Shown here in pieces: positions 1 through 4,582 of a stretch of DNA of 9,556 nucleotides. A program made the translations under genes and the position numbers. Position 1 is the first letter of the stretch; every line of letters begins with the position of its first letter. Source of the stretch: an uncultured Eggerthellaceae bacterium. GTDB taxonomy: Bacteria; Actinomycetota; Coriobacteriia; Coriobacteriales; Eggerthellaceae. The DNA lies in the NCBI GenBank assembly GCA_910589135.1, contig CAJUSL010000003.1, positions 40,470-50,025 on the forward strand. The letters are read 5' to 3'. The notes beneath the pieces were generated by a model. The model saw only the letters and a program-made list of their open reading frames with translations, did no database searches and had not been told where the DNA came from.

Positions 1-314
1 ATCGTGTTGTTAAACGTCGCCTCTATGGACGCCGTGGCCATGGCTTGGCTGTTGGCGCTCACACTGACATTGCCCGCATTCGCCTGGGCAACCGCAAGCT
101 CATGATCGCGTCTCTCCTTATGTGCAACAAGCCACGTCTTCATCACAGACACATCAGTGTCCGAGCCGTCAAACGCCTTGGTAGCTCTTCCCTCGATTAT
201 CTCTTTGCGATACGCGCTATATATTCTCCAGCGAAGATGGTTGATGTCATGATATGACCACCTTTCAGCGAGCGCACAATCGCATTCAGCTATCAGTTCA
301 TCCAAGAGCCCCAT
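1..314 (-). CDS. Partial phage protein of unknown function, runs off left edge
   Basis: This leftward frame is open for 104 codons from an ATG at 314 to the window edge, with no stop. AAGGG lies about six bases before the start, which is only 9 bases beyond the stop of the repressor gene, so the two probably share one mRNA. The start reads MGLLDELIAEC. A helical, charged segment with several Trp, His and Arg follows to about residue 85. Then comes a polar Ser/Asn/Ala/Thr-rich stretch (SVSANSQAMATASIEATFNN) at the cut edge. A helical head plus such a linker is seen in some phage defence or abortive-infection-type proteins, but the match is architectural only and I do not recognise the family. 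Its place behind the repressor means it would be made in the lysogen, as expected of an immunity or superinfection-exclusion gene. Confidence 0.72.
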   Translation of the reverse strand, partial: MGLLDELIAECDCALAERWSYHDINHLRWRIYSAYRKEIIEGRATKAFDGSDTDVSVMKTWLVAHKERRDHELAVAQANAGNVSVSANSQAMATASIEATFNNT

Positions 315-323
315 TACAATCCC

Positions 324-665
324 TTACGCCGTTTGAGCCACGCGAGATTGATGATGTTTTTTATAAACGCTTCTAAGCCCGTAGACAGTGTTAACCGCTA
401 CCTCCTGCCCTTCATCCGACAGCTCACGGAAGTCAGAGAGCAGGCGCTGCTCTATCACACGCTTAGGGGCTTCGCGCCCTGCCAGTTCGTCAAGGGATAT
501 CTGTAGGGCATCTGCCATGGCGATGGCATTTGTAAGGGTTGGAATCTTCCTGCCCGAAACATAGTTAGACATAAGACTGGACTCGATGCCCGACATCCGA
601 CATAGGTCGGCCTGCTTCATATCTCTGCTGGAGAGGATGCGTTGCAGTGATTCGTTGAACTCCAC
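324..665 (-). CDS. XRE-family phage repressor (CI-like, short form)
   Basis: A 113-residue DNA-binding protein starting at GTG (663-665), with AGGAGG five bases upstream. Residues 5-62 form a typical XRE/lambda-repressor HTH: MKQADLCRMSGIESSLMSNYVSGRKIP holds the two core helices, followed by the usual AMADALQISLDEL helix. Residues 74-103 (LLSDFRELSDEGQEVAVNTVYGL) resemble the helical tail seen in many short prophage repressors. It lies divergent from the early operon across a control region with palindromes, so it is probably the lysogeny repressor and would bind there, shutting off the rightward promoter and adjusting its own. There is no S24/LexA-type peptidase domain, so induction by RecA-stimulated self-cleavage is not expected, and no ImmA-type protease is visible next to it. 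The role as master repressor is inferred from position. Confidence 0.88.
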   Translation of the reverse strand: MEFNESLQRILSSRDMKQADLCRMSGIESSLMSNYVSGRKIPTLTNAIAMADALQISLDELAGREAPKRVIEQRLLSDFRELSDEGQEVAVNTVYGLRSVYKKHHQSRVAQTA

Positions 666-680
666 CAGAGCCTCCTTTCA

Positions 681-700
681 TCTCTTTGTCCGCAAAGAGA
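681..700. promoter_or_regulatory. Perfect palindrome before repressor gene, operator or leader hairpin
   Basis: The 8-base arms TCTCTTTG and CAAAGAGA are perfect complements around a TCCG centre. The element ends four bases before the AGGAGG of the repressor gene (leftward). It could be a repressor operator, or a hairpin in the repressor leader RNA close to its ribosome binding site. The sequence alone does not decide between them. Confidence 0.5.
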
Positions 701-715
701 CTAACAAAAGTTCTG

Positions 716-721
716 ATTCTA
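716..721 (-). promoter_or_regulatory. Possible -10 of the leftward repressor promoter
   Basis: TAGAAT reads leftward here, about 50 bases before the repressor start, and would give a leader carrying the 681-700 palindrome. No good -35 lies at the right distance, so it may depend on an activator. The call is weak. Confidence 0.3.
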
Positions 722-734
722 GGCAATATCTGTG

Positions 735-763
735 TTGACAATACGGCTTTTTGTGCCTAACAT
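735..763 (+). promoter_or_regulatory. Rightward early promoter (PR-like)
   Basis: A perfect -35 TTGACA (735-740), a 17-base spacer and TAACAT as -10 (758-763, 4 of 6 consensus positions) make the strongest promoter seen in the window. Transcription would start near 770 and read into the gene at 806. CTAAC repeats overlap the -10 and lie just downstream, as expected for a repressed early promoter. Confidence 0.65.
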
Positions 764-805
764 TGTTTCCGTTACGTCCTTTAGTTAGGAAAATGGGAGC
801 AGCAC

Positions 806-1216
806 ATGACCCAATCGATACAAGACTGGCGCGACGCCTACGACGCCCTGTACTTCGCAGCGTCGGCTTGCTTGGACGAGCTGCCCGCCCAAGAGCGCGA
901 ACGCCACAGCGCCCTCGTCACCAGCATCGACAGGCGTGTATACGAGCTGGAGAACGCGCGCGCCTACACGCTGGGGGCTGCGGCTCTGGATGAGCGCGCA
1001 AGGCTCTACGAGCAGGCCGTGAGCGCAATCGCGGACGGTCCTAGGCGCGAAGCGCACCTGCTGCTCCACGCAGGCGACGAGCGCGGCTACACCAAGACCA
1101 CCGACGAGGTGAAGGGGTGCGTGGACACGGTTTCGCGCATCTTCGGCGTCCCCCGTCATGCCGTGGTCGATGACGTGAACAGCCACTATACGAGGAAGTT
1201 CGGGGGTGATGACTAA
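806..1216 (+). CDS. Hypothetical early phage protein
   Basis: A 136-residue protein that is the first gene of the rightward transcript. ATG at 806 is preceded by GGGAG. It looks soluble and mainly helical: residues 1-60 (IQDWRDAYDALYFAASACLDELPAQERERH) are rich in Asp, Glu, Arg and Ala, and the C-terminal third (TTDEVKGCVDTVSRIFGVPRHAVVDDVNSHYTRKF) looks like a small, separate helical unit. I see no signal peptide, membrane segment, catalytic motif or Cys cluster. I do not recognise the family. It ends directly against the next start (TAAGTG), so it is probably co-translated with the Cro-like gene, and its position suggests a role in the lysis-lysogeny decision. Confidence 0.8.
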   Translation: MTQSIQDWRDAYDALYFAASACLDELPAQERERHSALVTSIDRRVYELENARAYTLGAAALDERARLYEQAVSAIADGPRREAHLLLHAGDERGYTKTTDEVKGCVDTVSRIFGVPRHAVVDDVNSHYTRKFGGDD

Positions 1217-1477
1217 GTGAGCATGGAAAACAAGCACTACCCTGCGATCGACGCCAAACGCGCGGAGCTGGGCATTCCCAAGTCCAAGGTGGCCGAGAAG
1301 CTGGAGCTGTCTTGGGAGGGGCTTGACGCGAAGCTTTGCGGTGAGCGCGAGTTCACCCTAACCGAGATCCTGACGCTGTCGGAGTGGTGGGGCGTATGCG
1401 CCGATGAGCTTGTGGGCCGCACCGTTCCGGGATGCCCGCTGCTTCGCCCCGCATTTGACGAGCGCAAGACGGCGTAA
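1217..1477 (+). CDS. Cro-like HTH DNA-binding protein
   Basis: An 86-residue protein beginning at GTG 1217, immediately after the stop of the upstream gene; the ATG at 1223 is an alternative start. Residues 10-68 follow the pattern of small phage Cro/CI-like HTH proteins (DUF739-like): AKRAELGIPKSKVAEKLELSWEGLDAKLCGERE, then FTLTEILTLSEWWGVCADEL. The helix-turn-helix would be about residues 22-42, and the short Pro-rich tail has no further domain. Placed second in the early transcript and opposite the repressor, it is the likely counter-repressor binding the same operators between 666 and 805. The HTH call is firm; the Cro role is inferred from position. Confidence 0.8.
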   Translation: MSMENKHYPAIDAKRAELGIPKSKVAEKLELSWEGLDAKLCGEREFTLTEILTLSEWWGVCADELVGRTVPGCPLLRPAFDERKTA

Positions 1478-1520
1478 CCGATCTACAGAAGCACCTTGAC
1501 AGCCGAATACCTCGAACGAT

Positions 1521-1543
1521 GGCCGCCGGAAACGGAGGCGGCC
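1521..1543 (+). promoter_or_regulatory. Hairpin over the ribosome binding site of the 1545 gene
   Basis: GGCCGCC (1521-1527) and GGCGGCC (1537-1543) are perfect 7-base complements around a 9-base loop. The GGAGG ribosome binding site (1534-1538) lies partly in the loop and partly in the stem, and the stem ends one base before the ATG. There is no T-run, so this is not an intrinsic terminator. In RNA it would hinder translation initiation. Confidence 0.5.
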
Positions 1544-1544
1544 T

Positions 1545-1766
1545 ATGCCAAAGCAGTTCGCGATTAAATACGAACTCGACGTCGGAGGCGTGAGAATCTA
1601 CTACGACGATGAGGTCTCGTCCGAAGAAGAGGCGCTGAAGAGGTTCATTGAGGAGAAGCCGGCATGCCTGTACCGGGTCACCGACGTGAAGACGCTAGGG
1701 CGCGACGAAGCCTTGGAGCCAGTTGACGGCGAGGCTGACCAGACCGCCTGCGACCGCTCCGCCTAG
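1545..1766 (+). CDS. Small acidic hypothetical protein
   Basis: A 73-residue protein with ATG at 1545 and GGAGG seven bases ahead. Its first half looks like a beta strand pair followed by an acidic helix (FAIKYELDVGGVRIYYDDEVSSEEEALKRFIEEKP), with Asp and Glu frequent throughout. No known motif is visible. The last 24 codons overlap, antisense, the 3' end of the leftward membrane-protein gene (1695-2096), so the C-terminal tail may be constrained by that gene, or a shorter ancestral gene may have been extended when the leftward gene arrived. A hairpin covers its start. Function is unknown. Confidence 0.6.
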   Translation: MPKQFAIKYELDVGGVRIYYDDEVSSEEEALKRFIEEKPACLYRVTDVKTLGRDEALEPVDGEADQTACDRSA

Positions 1767-2096
1767 AACGCCCGCGGCGCCGACCTTGTAATCATGCGCC
1801 CGCTGCTCCTTGACGGCCTCCTCCTTGGCTACCTTATCCTTCTCGTGGTCATGGACGCAGTCGAGGCCCAGCTGGTTGATGGCGGTCAGCCGGATGCATT
1901 CGGGCGAGACCGTCCCTTCTATCAGCCCTTTGGACACAAGCGACCGGAACACCGGGTCCATGACGCCCGTGGCATAGGGATCGCCGAAGCGGTCCTCCGT
2001 CACATCGGTCACGTCCCCGTTGCTGTCGTAGCAGTCCACGAACCTTTTGAGCAACCAGTACTCGGTGCTGGAGAAGTCGATTCCATTGATGTTCAT
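1695..2096 (-). CDS. C-terminally anchored membrane protein, moron-like leftward gene
   Basis: A 133-residue protein encoded against the direction of the early operon, with ATG at 2096 and AGGAGG nine bases upstream. Residues 1-80 look like a small cytoplasmic domain, winged-helix in style (STEYWLLKRFVDCYDSNGDVTDVTEDRFG and FRSLVSKGLIEGTVSPECIRLTAINQLG). Residues 81-104 form a charged Lys/Glu-rich helix. Residues 105-130 (VGAAGVLGGAVAGGLVSLAV and onward) are one Gly/Ala-rich transmembrane segment next to the C-terminus. An extended -10 promoter lies directly upstream. Leftward orientation, its own promoter and a membrane anchor are typical of prophage genes expressed in the lysogen, such as superinfection exclusion. 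That role is inference; I do not recognise the family. Confidence 0.75.
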   Translation of the reverse strand: MNINGIDFSSTEYWLLKRFVDCYDSNGDVTDVTEDRFGDPYATGVMDPVFRSLVSKGLIEGTVSPECIRLTAINQLGLDCVHDHEKDKVAKEEAVKEQRAHDYKVGAAGVLGGAVAGGLVSLAVNWLQGFVAP

Positions 2097-2117
2097 GTCC
2101 GTTCCCTCCTGGAAGGG

Positions 2118-2126
2118 ATTCTACCA
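2118..2126 (-). promoter_or_regulatory. Extended -10 promoter for the leftward membrane gene
   Basis: Reading leftward, TGGTAGAAT fits an extended -10 (TGn followed by a 5-of-6 TATAAT match). No clear -35 is present, which is common for this class. Transcription would begin near 2111, giving a very short leader that starts at the AGGAGG of the 1695-2096 gene. Confidence 0.45.
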
Positions 2127-2187
2127 AGGCTGCCATCGCTCGAGGCATTCGGCTGCAAGGCTGCACAGCAGAGGAAGGAGAAGGGGC

Positions 2188-2364
2188 ATGAAGAGGTACT
2201 ACAAGGACGCATACGGGTGCACAGCATCCATCAGCGAGACGCCAAAGGCGGCGACCCTGCGGGTCTGCAACGCCCACGGCACATGCATCCATAGGCGTCG
2301 GTACGAAAGCTTTAGAGGCGCACGCATTGCCATGGGCGCACTTCCGACGGCTGGCGCGAGGTGA
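2188..2364 (+). CDS. Small hypothetical phage protein (58 residues)
   Basis: ATG at 2188 follows GGAAGGAG at a normal distance. The protein starts MKRYYKDAYGCTASISETP and has a basic middle (CIHRRRYESFRGARIAMG). It looks like the small conserved proteins common in early phage operons, with an N-terminal beta hairpin and a C-terminal helix. The longer frame that opens at 2047 has no ribosome binding site and would overlap the leftward gene, so I chose the 2188 start. It ends four bases before the GTG of the next gene. Function is unknown. Confidence 0.72.
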   Translation: MKRYYKDAYGCTASISETPKAATLRVCNAHGTCIHRRRYESFRGARIAMGALPTAGAR

Positions 2365-2368
2365 CCGG

Positions 2369-2590
2369 GTGAACCCCGAAGCCAACACGCCCGTGCTGCT
2401 GTCGAAGCGCGAGGTCGCCCAGCAGCTCGGCACCAACCAGAGCACCGTCAGCGAGTACGCCCGGCGCAAGGACGACCCGCTGCCCCTGCGCTACATCAAC
2501 GGCAAGCGCAACGGCGGCTTCGTCATCGTGTCGGAGTTTGTCACGTGGGTGGAGCGCAACACCACCCTCTACAGGGAGCGGTTCGAGTGA
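2369..2590 (+). CDS. Excisionase/MerR-like HTH DNA-binding protein
   Basis: A 73-residue protein. I chose GTG 2369 because GAGGTG lies five bases upstream and the upstream gene stops at 2364; an in-frame ATG at 2327 would overlap that gene and lacks a site. Residues 9-62 fit the HTH_17/excisionase type winged helix: LLSKREVAQQLGTNQSTVSEYARR is the helix-turn-helix, and LPLRYINGKRNGGFVIVSEFVTWVERN supplies the wing and following helix. Such proteins act as excisionases (directionality factors) or as small transcription regulators. No integrase is visible nearby, so a regulator role is equally possible. It is the last gene before the 266-base structured gap. Confidence 0.8.
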   Translation: MNPEANTPVLLSKREVAQQLGTNQSTVSEYARRKDDPLPLRYINGKRNGGFVIVSEFVTWVERNTTLYRERFE

Positions 2591-2604
2591 CACGTTCCCG
2601 GGAT

Positions 2605-2829
2605 GCGCACGGTTTTCCCTTTCCTTCTTCCGTGCGCGCCCCGGGGTCGTGTGGAAATCGACCCGTAATCGGCCATGTCCGGGGGTAGGTGACGGGGAGG
2701 AACAGCAGCCTCCCCGGCCCCGGACGATACTCGGCGGCCCGCCAGGCGGGCGGGGATTGCACAGGACGCCCCGGGCAGGGGCGAGACCAAAGGGCAAGGT
2801 TTTGAACCCCGCCCGTCCGGCCGGCCGCC
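2605..2829. other. Gene-free region of stacked hairpins, candidate structured RNA
   Basis: This gap between genes has four consecutive stem-loops. (1) GCGCACGG/CCGTGCGC, 2605-2612 with 2630-2637, closes a 17-base loop made only of T and C. (2) GGGTCG/CGACCC pairs 2644-2649 with 2659-2664. (3) GTCCGGGG/CCCCGGAC (2677-2684 with 2718-2725) encloses CGGGGAGG/CCTCCCCG (2693-2700 with 2709-2716), giving 16 perfect pairs with an 8-to-1 base internal loop and an AACAGCAG end loop. (4) A 23-base imperfect inverted repeat is listed separately. No convincing reading frame crosses it on either strand: the long leftward frames are GC-rich Pro/Arg shadows. The structures end 24 bases before the GTG of the next gene. 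It could be a small RNA, a leader regulating the genes downstream, or a DNA element. Confidence 0.55.
2733..2829. repeat. 23-base imperfect inverted repeat with 51-base loop
   Basis: Bases 2733-2755 pair with 2807-2829: 20 Watson-Crick pairs, one G-U and two mismatches (C/C and A/C). The loop contains a further small hairpin, GCCCC/GGGGC (2768-2772 with 2778-2782). The right arm ends just before the AAGGAG stretch that leads to the 2854 gene. I see no flanking target duplication, so a small transposable element is not supported. Confidence 0.7.
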
Positions 2830-2853
2830 AAGGAGAGACAGGAAGGAGAAGAA

Positions 2854-3099
2854 GTGAGAGCAGCCGAAGGAGGTGCGCCCCGCGATCTTGGCGGAGAGGG
2901 GGGCGCACTCGGAAGAGGTCGGGACCTCTACACGGACACGCATTGTAACACCCAGGGGTACCCGGGGTCGTTCCGCCCCATCCGCGTGCCCGAGCGCAGG
3001 GAGCACCCCGTAACCGGCGCCGCCGTGACCACGCTTCTGGCGGTCGCGGCGTTCTCGGCGGCGTGGATGGCCTGCTACCTCGCGGGGTGCATGGCATGA
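2854..3099 (+). CDS. Small single-pass membrane protein
   Basis: An 81-residue protein with GTG at 2854, preceded by AAGGAG at five bases. The N-terminal 50 residues are Gly/Arg-rich and look disordered. Residues 54-77 (TGAAVTTLLAVAAFSAAWMA and onward) form one transmembrane helix, and the protein ends four residues later. The stop overlaps the next start (ATGA), so translation is coupled. The membrane segment and the coupling support a real gene. The start is less sure, because an in-frame GTG at 2986 would give a 37-residue protein holding just the helix, a more usual size for such phage proteins. Function is unknown. Confidence 0.6.
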   Translation: MRAAEGGAPRDLGGEGGALGRGRDLYTDTHCNTQGYPGSFRPIRVPERREHPVTGAAVTTLLAVAAFSAAWMACYLAGCMA

Positions 3100-3521
3100 G
3101 GATGCTCAAGGGCGTGACGGTGGAGGACCCCGAGGCCTACGTCCGCCAGGCATGCCGCTGGGTGAGGAGGCACCCCGACCGCTTCAAGCGCCTGATGCGC
3201 ATCGTCCACAGGGAGGTCGACAGGGGCAACCCCAACGTGCAGCGCGGCGACGTGTACAAGCTCGCCCGCGACGCCGGCTTCGAGGTGAGCGAGTGCGACG
3301 AGCTTAGGCGCGACCACAACCTGTGGGCCGTGCTCGCCCGCTACATGGTGATGCTGCGCCCGCGCCTCGCCCGCTCGATCTCGTTCAGGCGCGCGGGGTG
3401 CGACGAGGTCGACCTCGAGGCCGTGTGGCGCGAGGAGGTCAACGCTGGCACCACGTTCCTGGCCGCAAGCTGGCAGGCCGCCAAGCGTGCCTGCGAGGAC
3501 GGGTGCGTGAGCGCCGCATGA
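3096..3521 (+). CDS. Hypothetical early phage protein
   Basis: A 141-residue protein with ATG at 3096 inside an ATGA overlap; an ATG six bases on (3102) is an alternative start. The earlier in-frame ATG at 3063 lies within the upstream gene. The N-terminal half is basic and helical (EAYVRQACRWVRRHPDRFKRLMRIVHREVDR, then DVYKLARDAGFEVSECDELRRDHNLWAVLARYMV) with the feel of a nucleic-acid-binding helical protein. The C-terminal half is mixed and ends ATTFLAASW-like. I see no enzyme motif, Cys cluster or membrane segment and do not recognise the family. Its stop overlaps the next start, placing it in a tightly coupled trio (2854, 3096, 3518). Confidence 0.75.
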   Translation: MRMLKGVTVEDPEAYVRQACRWVRRHPDRFKRLMRIVHREVDRGNPNVQRGDVYKLARDAGFEVSECDELRRDHNLWAVLARYMVMLRPRLARSISFRRAGCDEVDLEAVWREEVNAGTTFLAASWQAAKRACEDGCVSAA

Positions 3522-4123
3522 CGCGCAAGGGGTCGCGGCAGAGGTGGTGGACCACCTCCGAGGTGGCCTTCCTCGTGGAGAACGCCGGCAGGATGCCCCT
3601 GCACGACATATGCCGGCGCCTGAAGCGGAGCAGCGAGGCCGTCTACTTCAAGGCCAAGCAGCTGCGCTCCCAGGGCGTGCCGGTGTCGCTTAGGTACTAC
3701 CGGCCCCGCCTGGAGGCGTGCCCCGCGTGCGGGTGCATGCGCTCCACGCTCGGCAAGCACGGCATCTGCGCCGTGTGCCGCAGGCGCCGCCAGCTCGAGG
3801 CCATCCACGCCCGCATATCCGACCTGCTGCACCGCCTCCCCTTCGAGGAGCGCGAGACCTACGCCGACACCGAGGCGGAGGTCGAGAGCGTCCCCGACCC
3901 CAAGCCGACGATGCCCAAGGCGAAGGGCCTCTCCCGCTACCAGATGTGCCGGGTCAGGGAGCAGCACGACCGGGACATGGAGGCGTGGCAGCTGCGCACG
4001 CTCACGCGCGAGGTCAAGGCGGCGCAGAAGCGCAAGGAAAGAATCGAGCAGAAGGTGAAACGAGTCACCAGTAAGCCCCCGAACTGGGGAAGGAAGGAGA
4101 GACATGCCGCGAGAAAACCTTAA
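3518..4123 (+). CDS. SANT/Myb-like HTH protein with zinc ribbon
   Basis: A 201-residue protein with ATG at 3518 in an ATGA overlap with the previous gene. Residues 8-58 (QRWWTTSEVAFLVENAGRMP, then DICRRLKRSSEAVYFKAKQLRSQG) match the SANT/Myb-like HTH pattern of phage proteins: a W-T-x-x-E start, an I-x-x-x-L-x-R-S turn and a KA-x-x-LR recognition helix. Residues 68-87 carry a zinc ribbon with Cys68, Cys71, Cys84 and Cys87 (CPAC, then CAVC). A long charged helix with a Lys/Arg-rich end (residues 92-201) follows and may be a coiled coil. The set suggests a DNA-binding regulator or early replication/packaging helper. Its last 20 bases overlap the next gene. The domain calls are from pattern; the role is unknown. 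Confidence 0.78.
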   Translation: MTRKGSRQRWWTTSEVAFLVENAGRMPLHDICRRLKRSSEAVYFKAKQLRSQGVPVSLRYYRPRLEACPACGCMRSTLGKHGICAVCRRRRQLEAIHARISDLLHRLPFEERETYADTEAEVESVPDPKPTMPKAKGLSRYQMCRVREQHDRDMEAWQLRTLTREVKAAQKRKERIEQKVKRVTSKPPNWGRKERHAARKP

Positions 4124-4406
4124 AGCCGCCCGCAACGAGAAAGGCATGACGCAACAGCAGGTGGCAGATCGGCTCGGCATCACGCTTCGATACTACCAAG
4201 CCATCGAGGCGGAAGAGCGCACCGGGGACTTTCAGTTGTGGGATGAACTAGAGGACTTGTTCTCTATTCACCAGAGGATTCTTCGTCAGTCAAACAGAAC
4301 AAATAGTCAAGGGAAACCTGGAGCTTTTCCGCAATCGCTCGCAGCGAAGAGCACGGAGGGAACCTATCCCCTGCTTCATAGTTCTGGTAAGAGCGAAGCC
4401 CAATAA
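4104..4406 (+). CDS. XRE-family HTH protein, 3' end antisense to another XRE gene
   Basis: A 100-residue protein with ATG at 4104 and AAGGAG seven bases before it. Residues 4-61 are a clean XRE domain: LKAARNEKGMTQQQVADRLG, LRYYQAIEAEERTGDFQLWD, then ELEDLFSIHQRILR. Relatives of this type in phages and mobile elements usually end soon after the HQR-x-LR motif. Here about 40 further residues continue (SNRTNSQGKPGAFP onward) with low-complexity composition, and exactly this part (codons 54-100) lies antisense to the leftward XRE gene. The tail may therefore be read-through into newly joined DNA. It probably regulates phage transcription, but its target is unknown. Confidence 0.72.
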   Translation: MPRENLKAARNEKGMTQQQVADRLGITLRYYQAIEAEERTGDFQLWDELEDLFSIHQRILRQSNRTNSQGKPGAFPQSLAAKSTEGTYPLLHSSGKSEAQ

Positions 4407-4500
4407 ACAGGGCGTCTGCCATGTTCTGCTGCGTAAACCCTCGCTTCATACGAACTTCGCGCAAGCGACGCCCGAACTGCTTGTTCGAAAAATCATTCAT
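4264..4500 (-). CDS. Second XRE-family repressor-like protein
   Basis: A 78-residue protein encoded leftward inside the early operon. Residues 7-70 are an XRE domain: FGRRLREVRMKRGFTQQNMADAL, FIGLRSYQNYEAGDRFPPCS, then LRAIAEKLQVSLDYLFCL, a class with the D-Y-L-F end typical of SinR/Xre regulators. I chose ATG 4500; ATG 4506 (adding MC) is equally possible, and the frame stays open to 4584 with no good site. No ribosome binding site precedes either ATG, and a candidate promoter would start transcription near 4507, so the mRNA may be leaderless, as for lambda cI from PRM. Three copies of a 13-bp motif lie upstream, suggesting autoregulation and control of the gene at 4583. Its DNA is clearly more AT-rich than its neighbours, a sign of separate origin. 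Confidence 0.8.
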   Translation of the reverse strand: MNDFSNKQFGRRLREVRMKRGFTQQNMADALFIGLRSYQNYEAGDRFPPCSSLRAIAEKLQVSLDYLFCLTDEESSGE

Positions 4501-4507
4501 GCACATA

Positions 4508-4536
4508 TTGTGCGTAATGTTTCTTCCGTGTAATAT
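4508..4536 (+). promoter_or_regulatory. Candidate rightward promoter for the 4583 operon
   Basis: TTGTGC (4508-4513) and TAATAT (4531-4536) are separated by 17 bases, matching consensus at 3 and 4 of 6 positions. The -35 is inside the first operator copy and the -10 abuts the second, so a bound regulator would block it. It would drive the hypothetical, ParB-like, DUF1351 and Bet genes. Confidence 0.4.
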
Positions 4537-4542
4537 GCTCAA
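4514..4542 (-). promoter_or_regulatory. Candidate leftward promoter for the second XRE gene
   Basis: Reading leftward, TTGAGC (4542-4537) and CATTAC (4519-4514) are 17 bases apart, matching consensus at 4 and 3 of 6 positions. The predicted start near 4507 falls on the ATG at 4506, consistent with a leaderless mRNA. It overlaps the rightward promoter face to face. Confidence 0.32.
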
Positions 4543-4582
4543 TATGTTCGTATGCACATATTGTTCGTAACAAGGAGGAACC

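Larger units (their letters stand above)
701..788. promoter_or_regulatory. Repeated CTAAC sites in divergent control region, candidate operators
   Basis: CTAACAAAAG (701-710) is matched 9 of 10 by CTAACTAAAG on the opposite strand (779-788), and a third copy, CTAACATTGT (757-766), overlaps the -10 of the rightward promoter. CCTAAC (756-761) and GTTAGG (784-789) also form an inverted pair. The layout suits binding by the adjacent repressor and the Cro-like protein. Binding itself is inference. Confidence 0.4.
4501..4566. promoter_or_regulatory. Three 13-bp operator-like repeats between divergent genes
   Basis: GCACATATTGTGC (4501-4513), GCACATATTGTTC (4554-4566) and, on the other strand, GAACATATTGAGC (4537-4549) share the pattern G-M-ACATATTG-W-K-C. 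The first is a near-palindrome (GCACA/TGTGC), and the direct copies match 16 of 17 bases when CGTAA is included. The first overlaps the start of the leftward XRE gene, the second overlaps its candidate -35, and the third lies before the ribosome binding site of the 4583 gene. They are probably operators for the 4264-4500 protein; that assignment is inferred. Confidence 0.62.

Noticed and set aside
45..257. Rightward 70-codon frame
   Set aside because: It lies antisense to the leftward partial gene, which has a better start, a ribosome binding site and continuous coding to the edge.
1496..1524. Promoter with TTGACA at 1496
   Set aside because: No acceptable -10 lies 15-19 bases downstream.
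2693..2716. Intrinsic terminator
   Set aside because: The stem is strong but has no T-run on either side.
2785..2830. Possible tRNA-like T-arm (GGTTTTGAACCC)
   Set aside because: The surrounding bases do not form a cloverleaf and the segment is better explained by the long inverted repeat.
2312..3109. Long leftward frame across the structured gap
   Set aside because: Its translation is Pro/Arg/Gly-rich, it overlaps several supported rightward genes, and it lacks a good ribosome binding site; it is a GC-driven shadow.
4537..4566. LexA/SOS box
   Set aside because: GAAC and GTTC half-sites appear, but the spacing and second halves do not fit CGAAC-N4-GTTCG; the three-copy local motif explains them better.
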